From Pithys albifrons albifrons (lineage: Eukaryota; Chordata; Aves; Passeriformes; Thamnophilidae), in contig NC_092473.1 in NCBI RefSeq assembly GCF_047495875.1, positions 15,219,733-15,283,732 on the forward strand: a DNA stretch of 64,000 bases, in the 5' to 3' direction. Position 1 is the first letter of the stretch, and every line of letters starts with the position of its first letter. The notes under the pieces are model-generated. The model did not search any database, was not told the origin of the DNA, and was given only the letters and a program-made list of their open reading frames with translations. Position numbers and translations under genes: made by a program. Positions 35,420 to 46,155 of the stretch are shown in pieces.

Positions 35420-35520
35420 ATTTCATGGAATCCTACAAGGGTTTGGGTGGGAAGTGACTTCCTTCTGGTGTCATCCAGCCCTGCATGGATCCTGTGGAAA
35501 TGCAGCCTCTCCTGGGATGA
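35420..35520 (-). mobile_element. Possible degenerate CR1 3' fragment
   Basis: ATGGAATCCTACAAGGGTTT then GGGTGGGAAGTGACTTCC resembles a reversed CR1 tail (GAATCATAGAATGGTTTGGG, then TTGGAAGGGACC), but weakly. Confidence 0.35.
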
Positions 35521-35648
35521 GCCCTGAGCTCCCCCACTGTGCAATTCCTCTGTCCAGGCCTTGACCTCCCCACAGGCACCGACTGCATCGTTCCAGCACA
35601 AACTGTGGGCACTGAGGGAAAATTAAATGATGTGTGAAACTTGGTCTG

Positions 35649-35856
35649 CTTTGAATTCCCTCTTTCTTTCTCCCCTTTTTAATTTGCTTTCTAGGAACAA
35701 GATGCCCATGAAAAGTACTTTGAGTTCACTCTTTCTCTCTCTTTCTTCCCTTTTCAATTTGCTTTCTATGAACATGATGCCCATAAAGTCTACTTTGAAT
35801 TCACCCTTTCTCTCTCTTCCCTTTTCAATTTGCTTTCTAGGAACAAGATGCCCATG
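35649..35856 (+). promoter_or_regulatory. Triplicated splice-acceptor-like segment upstream of SSTR5
   Basis: Three tandem copies (about 35649-35716, 35717-35792, 35793-35856) of a pyrimidine tract plus AATTTGCTTTCTAG and GAACAAGATGCCCATGAA. The acceptor AG is intact in copy 1 (35693-35694) and copy 3 (35839-35840). In copy 2 it is changed (CTTTCTATGAACATG). Copy 3 would open the exon containing the SSTR5 start codon, 63 bp upstream of the ATG. Confidence 0.65.
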
Positions 35857-35874
35857 AAGTTCACTCTCCTTTAG
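35848..35874 (+). other. Upstream ORF in putative SSTR5 5' leader
   Basis: ATG CCC ATG AAG ... CTT TAG, eight codons plus stop, ending 29 nt before the SSTR5 ATG. It is present in the transcript only if splicing uses copy 3 or an upstream acceptor. Similar ATGs occur in each copy of the triplicated segment. Confidence 0.45.
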
Positions 35875-35903
35875 CCTTACGAGAAAACTGAGGACTCAAA
35901 GTT

Positions 35904-37016
35904 ATGGATCCTTTATACTTCTCCAACACCTTCAGCCCCGAAGGCGTCCCCAGCGCCGGCAATTCCTCTCTGCTGACCAACGGGACGGAGAATGGGACGC
36001 TCTCGGAGCAGCCCCCGTTCCAGTACATCCACAAGGTGCTCATCCCCATCTGCTACCTCCTGGTGTGTGCCCTGGGGCTCAGCGGCAACACGCTGGTCAT
36101 CTACGTGGTGCTGCGCCACGCCAAGATGAAGACGGTCACCAACATCTACATCCTCAACCTGGCCGTGGCCGACGTGCTCTTCATGCTGGGCCTGCCCTTC
36201 CTGGCCACCCAGAATGCCATTTCCTATTGGCCATTTGGCTCCTTTCTCTGCAGGCTGGTCATGACCGTGGATGGCATCAACCAATTCACCAGCATCTTCT
36301 GCCTCACTGTGATGAGCATGGACCGGTACCTGGCGGTGGTTCATCCCATCAAGTCGACCAAGTGGAGACGCCCCAGGGTGGCCAAGCTCATCAGTGTGAC
36401 TGTCTGGACATTCTCCTTCTTGGTGGTGCTTCCAGTCATCATCTTTTCGGACGTGCAGCAAGACTTTCAGACCTGCAACATGAACTGGCCCGAGCCCGTG
36501 AACATCTGGTCTGCAGCCTTCATCATCTACACCTCTGTCCTGGGCTTCTTCGGGCCTCTGCTGGTCATCTGCCTCTGCTATTTGCTGATTGTGATTAAAG
36601 TCAAGTCCTCGGGGATCCGAGTCGGGTCTACGAGGCGCAGGAGGTCGGAGAGGAAGGTGACCAGGATGGTGGTGATCATCGTGGTGGTCTTTGTGCTCTG
36701 CTGGCTCCCGTTTTACACCATGAACATCGTCAACCTGATATTCATCCTGCCAGCAGACCCCGTGCTGGAGGGCTTGTACTTCTTCATGGTGGTCCTGTCC
36801 TATGCAAACAGCTGTGCCAACCCCATCCTTTATGGGTTCCTTTCTGACAACTTCAAGCAGAGTTTCCAGAAAGTCCTTTGCCTCCGGAGGGGCAGCAGTG
36901 TGGAGGATGGTGAGGCTGTGGAGCACAGGCAGGAGAACAGCAGCCGCTTGCAGGAGTCCATGCTGACCCAGAGGAATGTGGAATTCAATGGCCACATGCA
37001 GACCAGCAAGGTCTGA
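35904..37016 (+). CDS. SSTR5: Somatostatin receptor type 5
   Basis: A class A GPCR for somatostatin-14/28, coupled to Gi/o at the plasma membrane, lowering cAMP and restraining hormone secretion. The single-exon frame of 370 residues compares with about 364 in human. Visible features: N-glycosylation sites N20, N26 and N30; TM1 GN(T)LVIYVV about 61; TM2 Asp90; Cys116-Cys191 disulfide; TM3 Asp123, which binds the ligand lysine; DRY at 140-142; CWLPF at 266-270; and the somatostatin-receptor signature [15 protein letters not shown] at 300-314 containing NPILY. Cys326 is a palmitoylation candidate. The C-terminus MQTSKV is close to the human SSTR5 ending and fits a class I PDZ ligand. SSTR5 is preferred over SSTR2 and SSTR3 because of this tail and the C1QTNF8 neighbour. 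The start has G at -3 and G at +4. No in-frame ATG lies upstream. Confidence 0.95.
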   Translation: MDPLYFSNTFSPEGVPSAGNSSLLTNGTENGTLSEQPPFQYIHKVLIPICYLLVCALGLSGNTLVIYVVLRHAKMKTVTNIYILNLAVADVLFMLGLPFLATQNAISYWPFGSFLCRLVMTVDGINQFTSIFCLTVMSMDRYLAVVHPIKSTKWRRPRVAKLISVTVWTFSFLVVLPVIIFSDVQQDFQTCNMNWPEPVNIWSAAFIIYTSVLGFFGPLLVICLCYLLIVIKVKSSGIRVGSTRRRRSERKVTRMVVIIVVVFVLCWLPFYTMNIVNLIFILPADPVLEGLYFFMVVLSYANSCANPILYGFLSDNFKQSFQKVLCLRRGSSVEDGEAVEHRQENSSRLQESMLTQRNVEFNGHMQTSKV

Positions 37017-37760
37017 GGGTGTGCTTTGGGACTGCCAAGGGCTTGGAGACCTGGAGAACTTGGGGGACTTGAAGGAGAGATGAGTTCGTGGAGACCCACA
37101 GGCTCAAACCAATGTACATAGAAATGTCTTCACTCCCCTCCAAGTGTCACGGGCTGTGGCTGAGGTCTCCTGGTGTCCCACCTGGGGCAGAGCTGTGTGC
37201 CCACTTTGGGTACCCCAGAGAACTGGTCTCCAGGCTTTGTTCAGCTCTGGTGATGCAAAGCCCACACTCAGTCAGTTTGAACTCCCTTGTTAAGGTGGGC
37301 TTGTGGCTGCTTTGCACTGTTGGGATCAGCTCAAAGCAGAAAACAGCCCAGACAGTGTCTCTGGAAGCCTTCAAGGGCATCTCTTAGCAGAGAAATGCCA
37401 TTTCTGAAGAGTTTCATGCAGGAAAGGCCACAGCACTTGACCTTGAAGTTGGGCACGAGCCGTGGTTGAACATGCTGTGTGGTCCTTTCCATTGGTGTCC
37501 TGTCAGTGACCCATCCGAGGGATTCGTGGGGATGAGAATCCTTCAAACACAACCAGAATGAGAAACCCCCTGTGATCAGGGAGACATCTCTGAGAGGATT
37601 CAGTGTATTCATGATGTGTTCACATCCTAACCCAGGAAACGTGATGTAACCACCCTGTTGTTCTGTAAGTGCTGCTGGTTGTGAGTCCTGGGTGTGTTTA
37701 TTGGTTCTGAGTGTAAGTCTGGACGTGACTATAAACTGTATGTGCACAAATTAAAACAAG
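37017..37760 (+). other. SSTR5: SSTR5 3' untranslated region (inferred)
   Basis: Non-repetitive sequence from the TGA to a probable polyadenylation site. No other gene is seen here. Confidence 0.5.
37750..37755 (+). promoter_or_regulatory. SSTR5: Candidate poly(A) signal of SSTR5
   Basis: ATTAAA, the common variant hexamer, in CACAAATTAAAACAAG, about 735 bp after the stop. It is followed by a T/G-containing stretch (GACTCTGGTTTAGTTGGG). Confidence 0.45.
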
Positions 37761-38387
37761 TTCAACGCCCTCCTGACTCTGGTTTAGTTGGGATTTCCTC
37801 CAAGGTTGGAGGCTTTTCCAGCCTCAGTGACTCTGGGATTCTGTTCCTGCCCCTCTCACATTCCCCAAACACAAGAACCTGGTACTTGCAGGGGCACCTG
37901 AGGGGTGTGTGCAGAGCCTGGTGCTTGCTTGGCACCACTGGTAGGTACCCTTGGGCTGTGCCCACCTGCCCTCCCCTGCTCACCCCAAATGCCAGCCCAG
38001 CCAGCTCTGCATGGATTAATGAAGCCACACAAGCTCCATTATTGCTGGAATTATCAGGCTGGTCCAGGCATAAATCAGCCTCTTATCAGTTCTTGAGACA
38101 CGTGGAGTAATTACTGCAGGCCTTTGTGTCCTCTGCCAGCTCCATCTGCCTGCACTGGATTAGCCAGGAGTTCTTCTCCAGTGGCAGAATTAGAACAGCC
38201 CATTTTAGCTCCCAGCTCGTTTGGGAAGTGGCAGTAATTAATAATGAAAGCTCCCTGGAGGGAGGTGCCCCGTGGATGCAGCGCTGGGCACTGGCTGTGC
38301 CCAGGGATGGATCATTGGAGAGGAAATCTATGGCATTGTCCACCACCAGCCTCATCCTCTGGAGCAGCTGAGCTGTTTTAAGCTAAA
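37761..38387. other. Unique sequence with a possible conserved element
   Basis: The segment 38010-38110 (GGATTAATGAAGCC, CCATTATTGCTGGAATTATC, TAAATCAGCCTCTTATCAG, GGAGTAATTACTGCAG) is dense in TAATTA-like and GATA-like motifs and looks like a conserved enhancer. No alignment was available. Confidence 0.3.
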
Positions 38388-39035
38388 GAGGAGAGATTTA
38401 GATGGGATATTGGGAAGGAATTGCTGGCTGGGAGGGTGGGCAGGCCCTGGCACAGGTGCCCAGAGAAGCTGTGACTGCCCCATCCCTGGGAGTGTCCCAG
38501 GCCAGGCTGGACAGGGCTTGGAGCAGCCTGGGCTGGTGGGAGGTGTCCCTGCCCATGGCAGGGGTGGCACTGGGTGGGCTTTAAGGTCCTTTCCACCCCA
38601 AACCATTCCAGAATTCTGGATCCCTCTGGGCTGGAGCCAGGCTGGGAGAACTGGGGGTGTCACCTGGAGAAGAGAAGGCTCCAAAGACACCTGAGAGCCC
38701 CTGGCAGGGCCTGAAGGGGCTCCAGGAGAGCTGGAGAGGGACTGGGGACAAGGGATGGAGGAACAGGACACAGGGAATGGCTTCCCACTGCCAGAGGGCA
38801 GGGATGGACGGGATATTGGGAAGGAATTGTTGGCTGGGAGGGTGGGCAGGCCCTGGCACAGGTGCCCAGAGAAGCTGTGGCTGCCCCAGCCCTGGGAGTG
38901 TCCCAGGCCAGGCTGGACAGGGCTTGGAGCACCCTGGGCTGGTGGGAGGTGTCCCTGCCCATGGCAGGGGTGGCACTGGGTGGGCTTTAAGGTCCCTTCC
39001 AACCCAAACCATGGTGGGATTCTCTGGTTCTATGA
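38388..39035 (+). mobile_element. CR1 LINE 3'-end dimer (type A), sense
   Basis: The first CR1 body starts at GATGGGATATTGGGAAGGAA and ends CCCAAACCATTCCAGAATTC. A linker (TGGATCCCTCTGGGCTGGAG, then CCAGGCTGGGAGAACTGG) leads into CR1 internal sequence and a second complete 3' end finishing at about 39035. The same junction is found, reversed, at 1003-1628. Confidence 0.88.
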
Positions 39036-39179
39036 ACTTGCAGTCAGACAAAGCCACAGCAGACTCAGAGAGGTGGTTTGAGCATTTATCTCCCTCCAGA
39101 CATTTCATCCCAGAACCAGACCCCTCTTTTAGGCATCTCATGCTCTCAGGCACAGGATGGGGTTGTTGGGGTGTCCTCT

Positions 39180-39256
39180 GCAGGGCCAGGAGTTGGACTT
39201 TGATACTTCCTGTGGGTCCCTTCCCTCTCAGGGTATTCCATGACTCCAAGATCTTT
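39180..39256 (+). mobile_element. CR1 LINE 3' tail fragment
   Basis: GGAGTTGGACTTTGATACTT, then GGGTCCCTTCCCTCTCAGGG and TATTCCATGACTCC match the shape of a diverged CR1 terminus. Confidence 0.5.
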
Positions 39257-41540
39257 CAGCCTGAGGGGTGTCAGATCCACAGGGACTTGGTGTTCCCCAC
39301 AAGAATAAAAGCACCTTGTTACAACCAGGCACAGATAAAATAATAACACGAGGAGCAGATGGAAGACTAAAGTCCAAACCCAAAGAAAACAAACCCCCTC
39401 ACCTGTGGAACTGGGTAAAACACAGAGGAACTGAAGGACACTCCCAAGCCTCAAGTGACAACTGGCAGAGTTGAAGTATCAATGATTTCTGGATAATCTC
39501 TTGTTTGCTCTTCAGAGGAAAAGCAAATATTCATTTCAAAGCTCTCTGAGCAGGGCAGAGAGTTAAAGAGCTGTGAAAAATGTGGCTCTGGCACGTCCCT
39601 CTGGGGCAGAGTCAGGGGGTTCCAGTGGAACTGGAGCACTGGGGACCCCCTGCCTTTCTTTCCATGAGGATTTTATAACACACTGGAAAGGAAAACCAAC
39701 AGCATTTCATGGCAAGGTGCTGCAGAAATGTTAATCTTGTGGTAGCTGGAGCATCACCTCTCACCACAGAGGGAGATCTGAGCTCTTGGTGCACCCAGAG
39801 AAATGTCTCCATCTCTGACTCAGGTTGTGTGGAGTTCCCATGACCATCTCCCTCATCATTTCCCTCTATTGAACCATTCTGGACAAAATTTACAATTTAT
39901 GCATCGATTGAACCCACCCCAAAATTTTATTTTGTCTTTTCTGGGTCCCAAAAAGGGTTTTTTATCCCAAGTCATCTTTCTATTGCTTATGATGGTCACT
40001 CTGAGGTGTCTCACCCACCATGGAAAGCCTGACCAACCAACCCCAGGCTGTTCTGAGCCCCCAACTCATTGACCAGGTGACAGAACTGTCCCCTTGGGGA
40101 CACAGAGGCCTCACTCCCCCTGGAACCTCCCCTGGCACATCCCCCCAGGCCTGGATCTTTCTGCCACCCCAAGGCTGAGCAGAAGTGGAGCCATCAGGGC
40201 TGCTTTGGGTGTGAGATCCCCCTCCCAGCCATCTGAGGGGCACACTCTGTAATCCCCTGGACTCTCCAACGACCCGTTCCACGCCCTGACCACGAGTGAT
40301 GATCAGAAGGACTCAAGAGATGCTGAAAAGCACAATCCACCTGCTGATCAACCCAGAGATCCTCTTTCCCCTGATTTCAAAGGACTTGATGAAGCTCTGA
40401 AGCTTCACTCCTTGCAAGCCACAACGACACCAGGCTGCAAAAACCTCAGAAGTCTCTGCGTTTATTCCTCTTTCCTCTCCTGATTTACAGCACGACTTGA
40501 CTTCTATTAATTTTCCACAAACCCCCAAAGAAGCCACTTTAGAACTGTGAGCTGAGCGTGCCCGTGGGACTGAGGAGAGCTTTCCATTAGGCTGATGGCT
40601 GATTTGTTTTCTAATTTCCAAAGAATCACCACTAATTTTATTTACCAGGCAGGCAGAGCCGTCACGCTCCGGGGAACGAGTCAATGTGCACTCCAGGAGG
40701 AATTCTGGGCTTGCAAACACTTTTCATTTCATGCTGGATATTCCCATAAAACCAGGGAAATTAAAGGGGAAGGGATGACTCCAACCAGTCATGGAATCTC
40801 TGGGATGAAAAGCTTCTGGTGGCAACTTGGGGCTTCACAGGCTTTGGGTCAGTCCCTGATTTTAACCCCACAAGTTTGGGGTGGGGTGGGCTGTGGTTCC
40901 CCCTGTTTGCCACCTCTAAACCCAAGGCAGAGCCTCCTTTCTGCCACTTAAATGGCAGAAGGAGTTGAAAGCCCCAGCACAAAGTGCCTGTTCAGTGCCC
41001 AGCACCCCAATTTTGTCAAAATGCTGCAGGAATGGTTATTTTGGGTGAAAAGGAGAAGTGCTGGTGCATCAGTTCTGTGTCTCTCTGGCAGAAATCTCCT
41101 CTCCCTGATCCAGGTGGGGGTTTTGATTGTGCCAGATGGACAATCAGGTGGCTCTTGCTGCCAAGGAGTCTCCAGGAAATGTGCAGCTGGCTCTGGGCTT
41201 CTCCAAGAGGGGGGACTGGGAAAGAAATTGGGGTTCACTGGGGCCTCTTGAGGCAAAGAGGATTGAACTGGTCCCTCAGACTGGGCCTTGATGGAGCATC
41301 CAACATGTCACAGCGCCCATCAGTGGCATGGCCAGGGTGGGATGCTGAGCCTGGGGAGGGGCTCAGTGTCCCCAACACCCCCTTGTGCCACAGCACCAAT
41401 TAGGGGGGTGGGAAATGAGCCAGGGACCTTCTGCCAGTGCTCAGGGGTTATACTCGTGTGTGTGGCACAGGCTGAGGAGAAGATTTTCAATTTATGGCCA
41501 AAATGCTGCTGGTGGTCACCCTGACCCTTCCCCTGGACTC
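39257..41540. other. Unique intergenic sequence
   Basis: No exon recognised. The segment 40480-40660 (TTGACTTCTATTAATTTTCC, TTCTAATTTCCAAAGAATCA, CCACTAATTTTATTTACCAG) has the look of a conserved non-coding element, unverified. Confidence 0.35.
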
Positions 41541-41955
41541 TGCCTTGGGGAGGCCACACCTTGAGTGTTGTGTTCAGTTCTGGGCCCCTCAGTTGAGGAA
41601 AGAGATTGAGGGGCTGGAGCGGGGCCAGAGAAGAGCAACGAGGCTGGAGAAGGGACTGGAGGTGGCACTGAGTGTCCTCTGAAACACCTCCAGGGACAGA
41701 GAATCCACCATGTCTTGATCCAACCCCACTGTGATCACCAGCCCAGGGCACAGAGTGCCCTGGGCTGGTGATCCCAGTGGGGTTGGATCAAGGGTTGATG
41801 ATCTCAGAGGTCTCTTCCAACCCAAGTGAGAAGAGCAACGAGGCTGGAGAAGGGACTGGATGTGGCTCTGAGTGTCCTCTGAAACACCTCCAGGGACAGA
41901 GAATCCACCATGTCTTGATCCAACCCTACTGTGATCACCAGCCCAGGGCACTCTG
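41541..41955 (+). mobile_element. CR1 LINE copies (two, tandem) with hairpins
   Basis: It begins GAGGCCACACCTTGAGTGTT, is internally deleted like 15531-15830, carries a complete hairpin (41714-41792) and ends at TCTCTTCCAACCC. A second piece from GAGAAGAGCAACGAGGCTGG reaches only the left hairpin arm (41914-41955), where the GATA array starts. Confidence 0.87.
41714..41792. repeat. CR1 hairpin 4 (5-nt loop)
   Basis: 37-nt arms at 41714-41750 and 41756-41792 with one mismatch and a loop of only CAGAG. With hairpin 6 this is the most compact copy. Confidence 0.96.
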
Positions 41956-42547
41956 TGATAGATAGAGTGATAGATAGATAAATGATTGATTGATTGATAG
42001 ATAGATAGATAGATAGATAGTAGATAGTTTGATAGATAATAGATAGATATAGATAGATATTAGGTAGCTAGATTGATATATAGATAGATGCAGATAGATA
42101 ATAGATAGATGGCAGATAGATATAGATAGATTGATATATAGATAATAGATACATAAATAGATAGATGATAGATAATAGAGAGAATAGCTAGATTATAGGT
42201 TATAGATAGATTGATTGATTGATTGATTGATATGTAGTAGGTTGATACTAGATGGTTTGATAGATAATAGATATAGACAGATAATAGGTAGATAGATGAA
42301 TACATAGATAGATAACAGATAATAGATAATAGATAGATAGAGTGATAGATGATAGATTGATATATAGATGTATAATAGATAGATACTAAATAGTTTGATA
42401 GATAATAGATAGATATTAGGTAGGTAGATTGATATATATAAATAGATACTAGATAGATAATAGATGGATAGATATAGATAGATTGATATATAGATAATAG
42501 ATAGATAGATAGATGATATATAGATAATAGAGAATAGCTAGATGATT

Positions 42548-42593
<46 letters not shown>

Positions 42594-42794
42594 TCATATA
42601 TATAGATCCATAATAGATAGATTGATACTAGATAGTTTGATAGCTAATGGATATATATGGATAGATAGATAGATAGATAGATAGACAGATAGATAGAGTG
42701 ATAGAGTGATAGAATGATAGAGTGATAGACAGATGATAGGTATAGATAGACTGATATATAGATAGATAGATAATTACATATGTATAGATAGGAA

Positions 42795-42825
<31 letters not shown>

Positions 42826-43050
42826 TAGAGATAGATATATATAGAGATGATAGATAGATAGGTGGATAGATATAGATAGATAGATAATAGATGATGTATA
42901 TGTAGATAGATAAATAGATAATAGATAGATAAATAAATAAATAGATAATATATAGATAGCTAATAGATAGTGATAGTGATAGTGATAGTGTGATAGAGTG
43001 ATAGATAGATATAGATAAATGAAAGATAGCTAATAGATAATAGATAGATA

Positions 43051-43088
<38 letters not shown>

Positions 43089-43151
43089 GATTATAGATAG
43101 ATAGATAATAGAGAGATAATAGATAATAGAGAGATAGATAATAGACATATA

Positions 43152-43203
<52 letters not shown>

Positions 43204-43225
43204 GAGATAATAGAGAGACAGAGGA
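41956..43225 (+). repeat. GATA tetranucleotide array, ~1.25 kb
   Basis: (GATA)n with many single-base interruptions, including short runs of (GATT), (GTGATA) and AGATAATAGATA. It starts directly at the truncated hairpin arm of a CR1 copy (CTGTGATAGATAGAGTGATA). Reverse-strand frames rich in Ile, Tyr and Ser are artefacts. Confidence 0.97.
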
Positions 43226-44461
43226 CAGAGAAGGCGAGTCAGGCACAGATATTTTAGTCCATTTTTGGGGCTGTGACAGGCAGGACTCATGGCTGGAGGG
43301 GCAAATCCATCAGGAAGAGTGAGAACAGATGGGGCCATTCCATGAGATTTCACCCAGGATTGCAGCCAGGAAAAGGTGTAACGGGAAGGAGGAGGTGCAA
43401 GACAGTCTGACAGCCCCTGCCACCCTTCAGAGGGGCTGCCCAAGGTGCCACCTTGGGGGGACTGGCAGGGCTGGCCCACTGGCATCCTTGTGGGCTTTAC
43501 CACCCACTTCTCCTGGCTTGAGGTCGGAATTCAGCCAGGAATATCTCCTGCTTGGGAAAGAAAAAGGACTTTAATAAACGAGGATAAATGGGGAAGAGTT
43601 AAAACCTGGCATTGCTTTAGCAGAGCACAGCCCACTTCTCTCCTCCCTCTGTAGAATTTAATCTTATTTGGAATCAACCAATAAAAGTTTGATCTGAAGG
43701 GAAGAGACACCTGGCAAGCAGGCTGATAAATGGGAGATGGAAGCAGGGAGGGCAGAGGTCGTGGTGCCCATGCCCTGGGGTGTGCTCAGCTGTTGGTTCT
43801 CTGTGTCTGCCCCTCAGGGGGTGCCCAGTTCTGCCATCCTTCCTCCCAGCACCCCCAACCTCAGGGGAGCAGCAGGACCCAAAGTGCCAACCCAACCCCC
43901 AACAATGCTGGGGTGCTTTGGGCTGGAAGGGATCCTAAAGATCATCCAGTTCCAGCCAAAATGTGGAGTTTTATCCCAAAGCTGCTGTGCCTGGGCTGTG
44001 ACTGTGCAAAGCTGCTGTGGAAACAGGGAATAATTACAAAAAAAATGATGTTTAGCCCTTTTAATGTTTGTCTTCTGACAGAAGAGGGAAATACAACAGC
44101 AGCACAACTGATCCCTCCCTGTATTCCAGTAAGGAAACTCATCCTTGCATCATCCCAAGGCTGGAAATCATCTGCCCCTCTTTGATTCACTCCCAGCTGT
44201 TTCCTCTGCTCCCAAATCAACATTAATCTTAATTATGGCTCAGCTAACAAGCCTTCTTGGCCACCTGGGCACACTGTTGGCTCCTGTGTCTTAACTCCAC
44301 CTTCATCCTGCTGCTCTTGTCCTGCCCCTCCGAGGGATCCTGGAGCTCACCTGGAGCTTTGTCCCAGCCCAAAGTGTCACATCAGGTACCACAAGAACCT
44401 CCAGGGAAAGGTGGAGCATTTTGTGTCCTGGTTTGGACCACAGACCAGACCTATTCCAGCT
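43226..44461. other. Mostly unique sequence with two CR1 scraps
   Basis: A CR1-tail-like piece in reverse (TTTGGGCTGGAAGGGATCCT, then AAAGATCATCCAGTTCCAGC) lies at about 43917-43960. A piece of CR1 ORF2 in reverse (GCCTTCTTGGCCACCTGGGC, then ACACTGTTGGCTCCTGT) lies at 44251-44288. Otherwise nothing was recognised. Confidence 0.55.
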
Positions 44462-44990
44462 GCTCCTCCCTGTCCCTGGGGGAGGACTGGGATCAGGACT
44501 GGGATCAGGACTGGGGGAGGACTGGGATCAGGACTGGGATCAGAGCTGGGAGAGGACTGGGATCAGGACTGGGATCAGAGCTGGGGGAGGACTGGGGGAG
44601 GACTGGGATCAGGACCGGGATCAGGACCGGGATCAGGACCGGGATCAGGACGGGGTGAGGACTGGGATCAGGACTGGGATCAGGACCGGGATCAGAGCTG
44701 GAGGAGGACTGGGATCAGGAGCAGGATCAGGACCGGGATCAGGACCAGGATCAGGACCGGGATCAGGACCGGAATCAGGACCGGGAGCAGGACCGGGATC
44801 AGGACCGGGATCAGGACTGGGATCAGGACCGGGATCAGGACCAGGATCAGGACGGAGTGAGGACTGGGATCAGGACTGGGATCAGGACTGGGATCAGGAC
44901 CGGGATCAGGACTGGGATCAGGACGGAGTGAGGACCGGGATCAGGACCGGGATCAGGACCGGGATCAGGACTGAGTGAGGACTGTCTGGG
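44462..44990 (+). repeat. 12-bp minisatellite (GATCAGGACTGG / GATCAGGACCGG, ~40 copies)
   Basis: Units of GGGATCAGGACY with GGGAGGACTGGG interruptions. Longer blocks (TGAGGACTGGGATCAGGACT) repeat. Each unit carries GATC. Frames read DWDQ or GSGP repeats. Confidence 0.95.
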
Positions 44991-44999
44991 ATCAGAGCC

Positions 45000-45694
45000 G
45001 CAGGAAATGGATGTTCCAGAGAGCCCATCCAACACTTTCACTGTAACGCTGCGATGCGTCACCTTTAACGAGCCAATTCAGGGCAGCTTTCAAGGCTCCA
45101 ATTTCCAGCTAAATCAGCCAAATGACCTTTCCAACACAGCGCTCCGGGAAATGCGCTGCCACCGGCACTGCCTGGCCCCAGCTCCGCTTGGAAGAGCTTT
45201 TTCCCGGCTTTTTTTATTTTCCTGGAAGCAGCCGCGCTCGTCCCAGCCCCTCCACGGGCTGCAGAGCATCGATCCCACTGAAGCGAAGCTGTTGCCCCAC
45301 TGGATCTTCTCCCATCCCAAGGAAGCTGAGCCGAGCCTGGGACAGACGCGGCATTTCCACAGCCCGGCAGAGCATTCCCGAGGGAGCAGACGAGCTGACA
45401 GCGCCTCTGAAGAGCCCATCCCAACCTGTCAGCCCTGACAGGGAGTGCCAAAGCCCGGGAGAAAAGTGTCCTCCCTCCCAGGCAGAGCGGTGACAGCAGC
45501 GACACTCCCTCCCCGGGGGGGTGGCACATCCCTAAGGCAGCCCCTCAGCCCCAGGCATTGACTGATGGGTTTGTTACCTCCCCAGACAGTCCTTCAAGTG
45601 AAACCTTCCCCTTCAGCTTTGCCTCGGCCAACCCTCTGATTCATGAAAGGATTAACAAATGGAGCTGCTCTGCTGGGGAAAAAAACCCACCTGA
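45000..45694. other. Unique, moderately CpG-containing sequence
   Basis: Sequence at 45030-45120 (CACTTTCACTGTAACGCTGC, GATGCGTCACCTTTAACGAG) includes a TGCGTCA motif and CpGs and may be a conserved element or a small promoter. No ORF with recognised similarity. Confidence 0.3.
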
Positions 45695-46155
45695 AGGTCG
45701 AGGAATCCCCATCCTGTGCCCACCTGTGCCCTTGCCAAGGCTGAAAAAGAAATTTCCTTATTGTCATTTCTAATTGTCAAAGAATCCCTGCCCTGTGCCC
45801 ACCTGATCTTGCCAAGGCTGAAAATTTGCTTATTGTCACTTCTATTTGTCAAAGAATTCCTGCCCTGTGCCCAGCTGACCTTCCCAAGGCTGAAAAAGAA
45901 ATTTGCTTATTGTTATTTCTGTTTGTCAAGGAATCCCTGCCCTGTGCCCACCTGAACTTCCCAAGGCTGAAAATTTCCTTATTGTCATTTCTGTTTCTCA
46001 AGGAATCCCTGCCCTGTGCCCACCTGTCCTTGGCAAGGCTGAGACAGGAATTTCCTTATTGTCATTTCTGTTTCTCAAGGAATCCCTGCCCTGTGCCCAC
46101 CTGTCCTTGCCAAGGCTGAGACAGGAATTTGCTTGTTGTCATTTCTGTTTAAGCC
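45695..46155 (+). repeat. ~75-bp tandem repeat (~6 copies)
   Basis: Units carry AAGGAATCCCTGCCCTGTGC, CCACCTGTCCTTGCCAAGGC and TTCCTTATTGTCATTTCTG. Successive units begin at about 45703, 45780, 45853, 45928, 45999 and 46075. Confidence 0.93.

Noticed and set aside
35913..36995. 360-codon frame antisense to SSTR5
   Set aside because: Shadow of a GC-rich coding exon; SSTR5 is unmistakable on the other strand.
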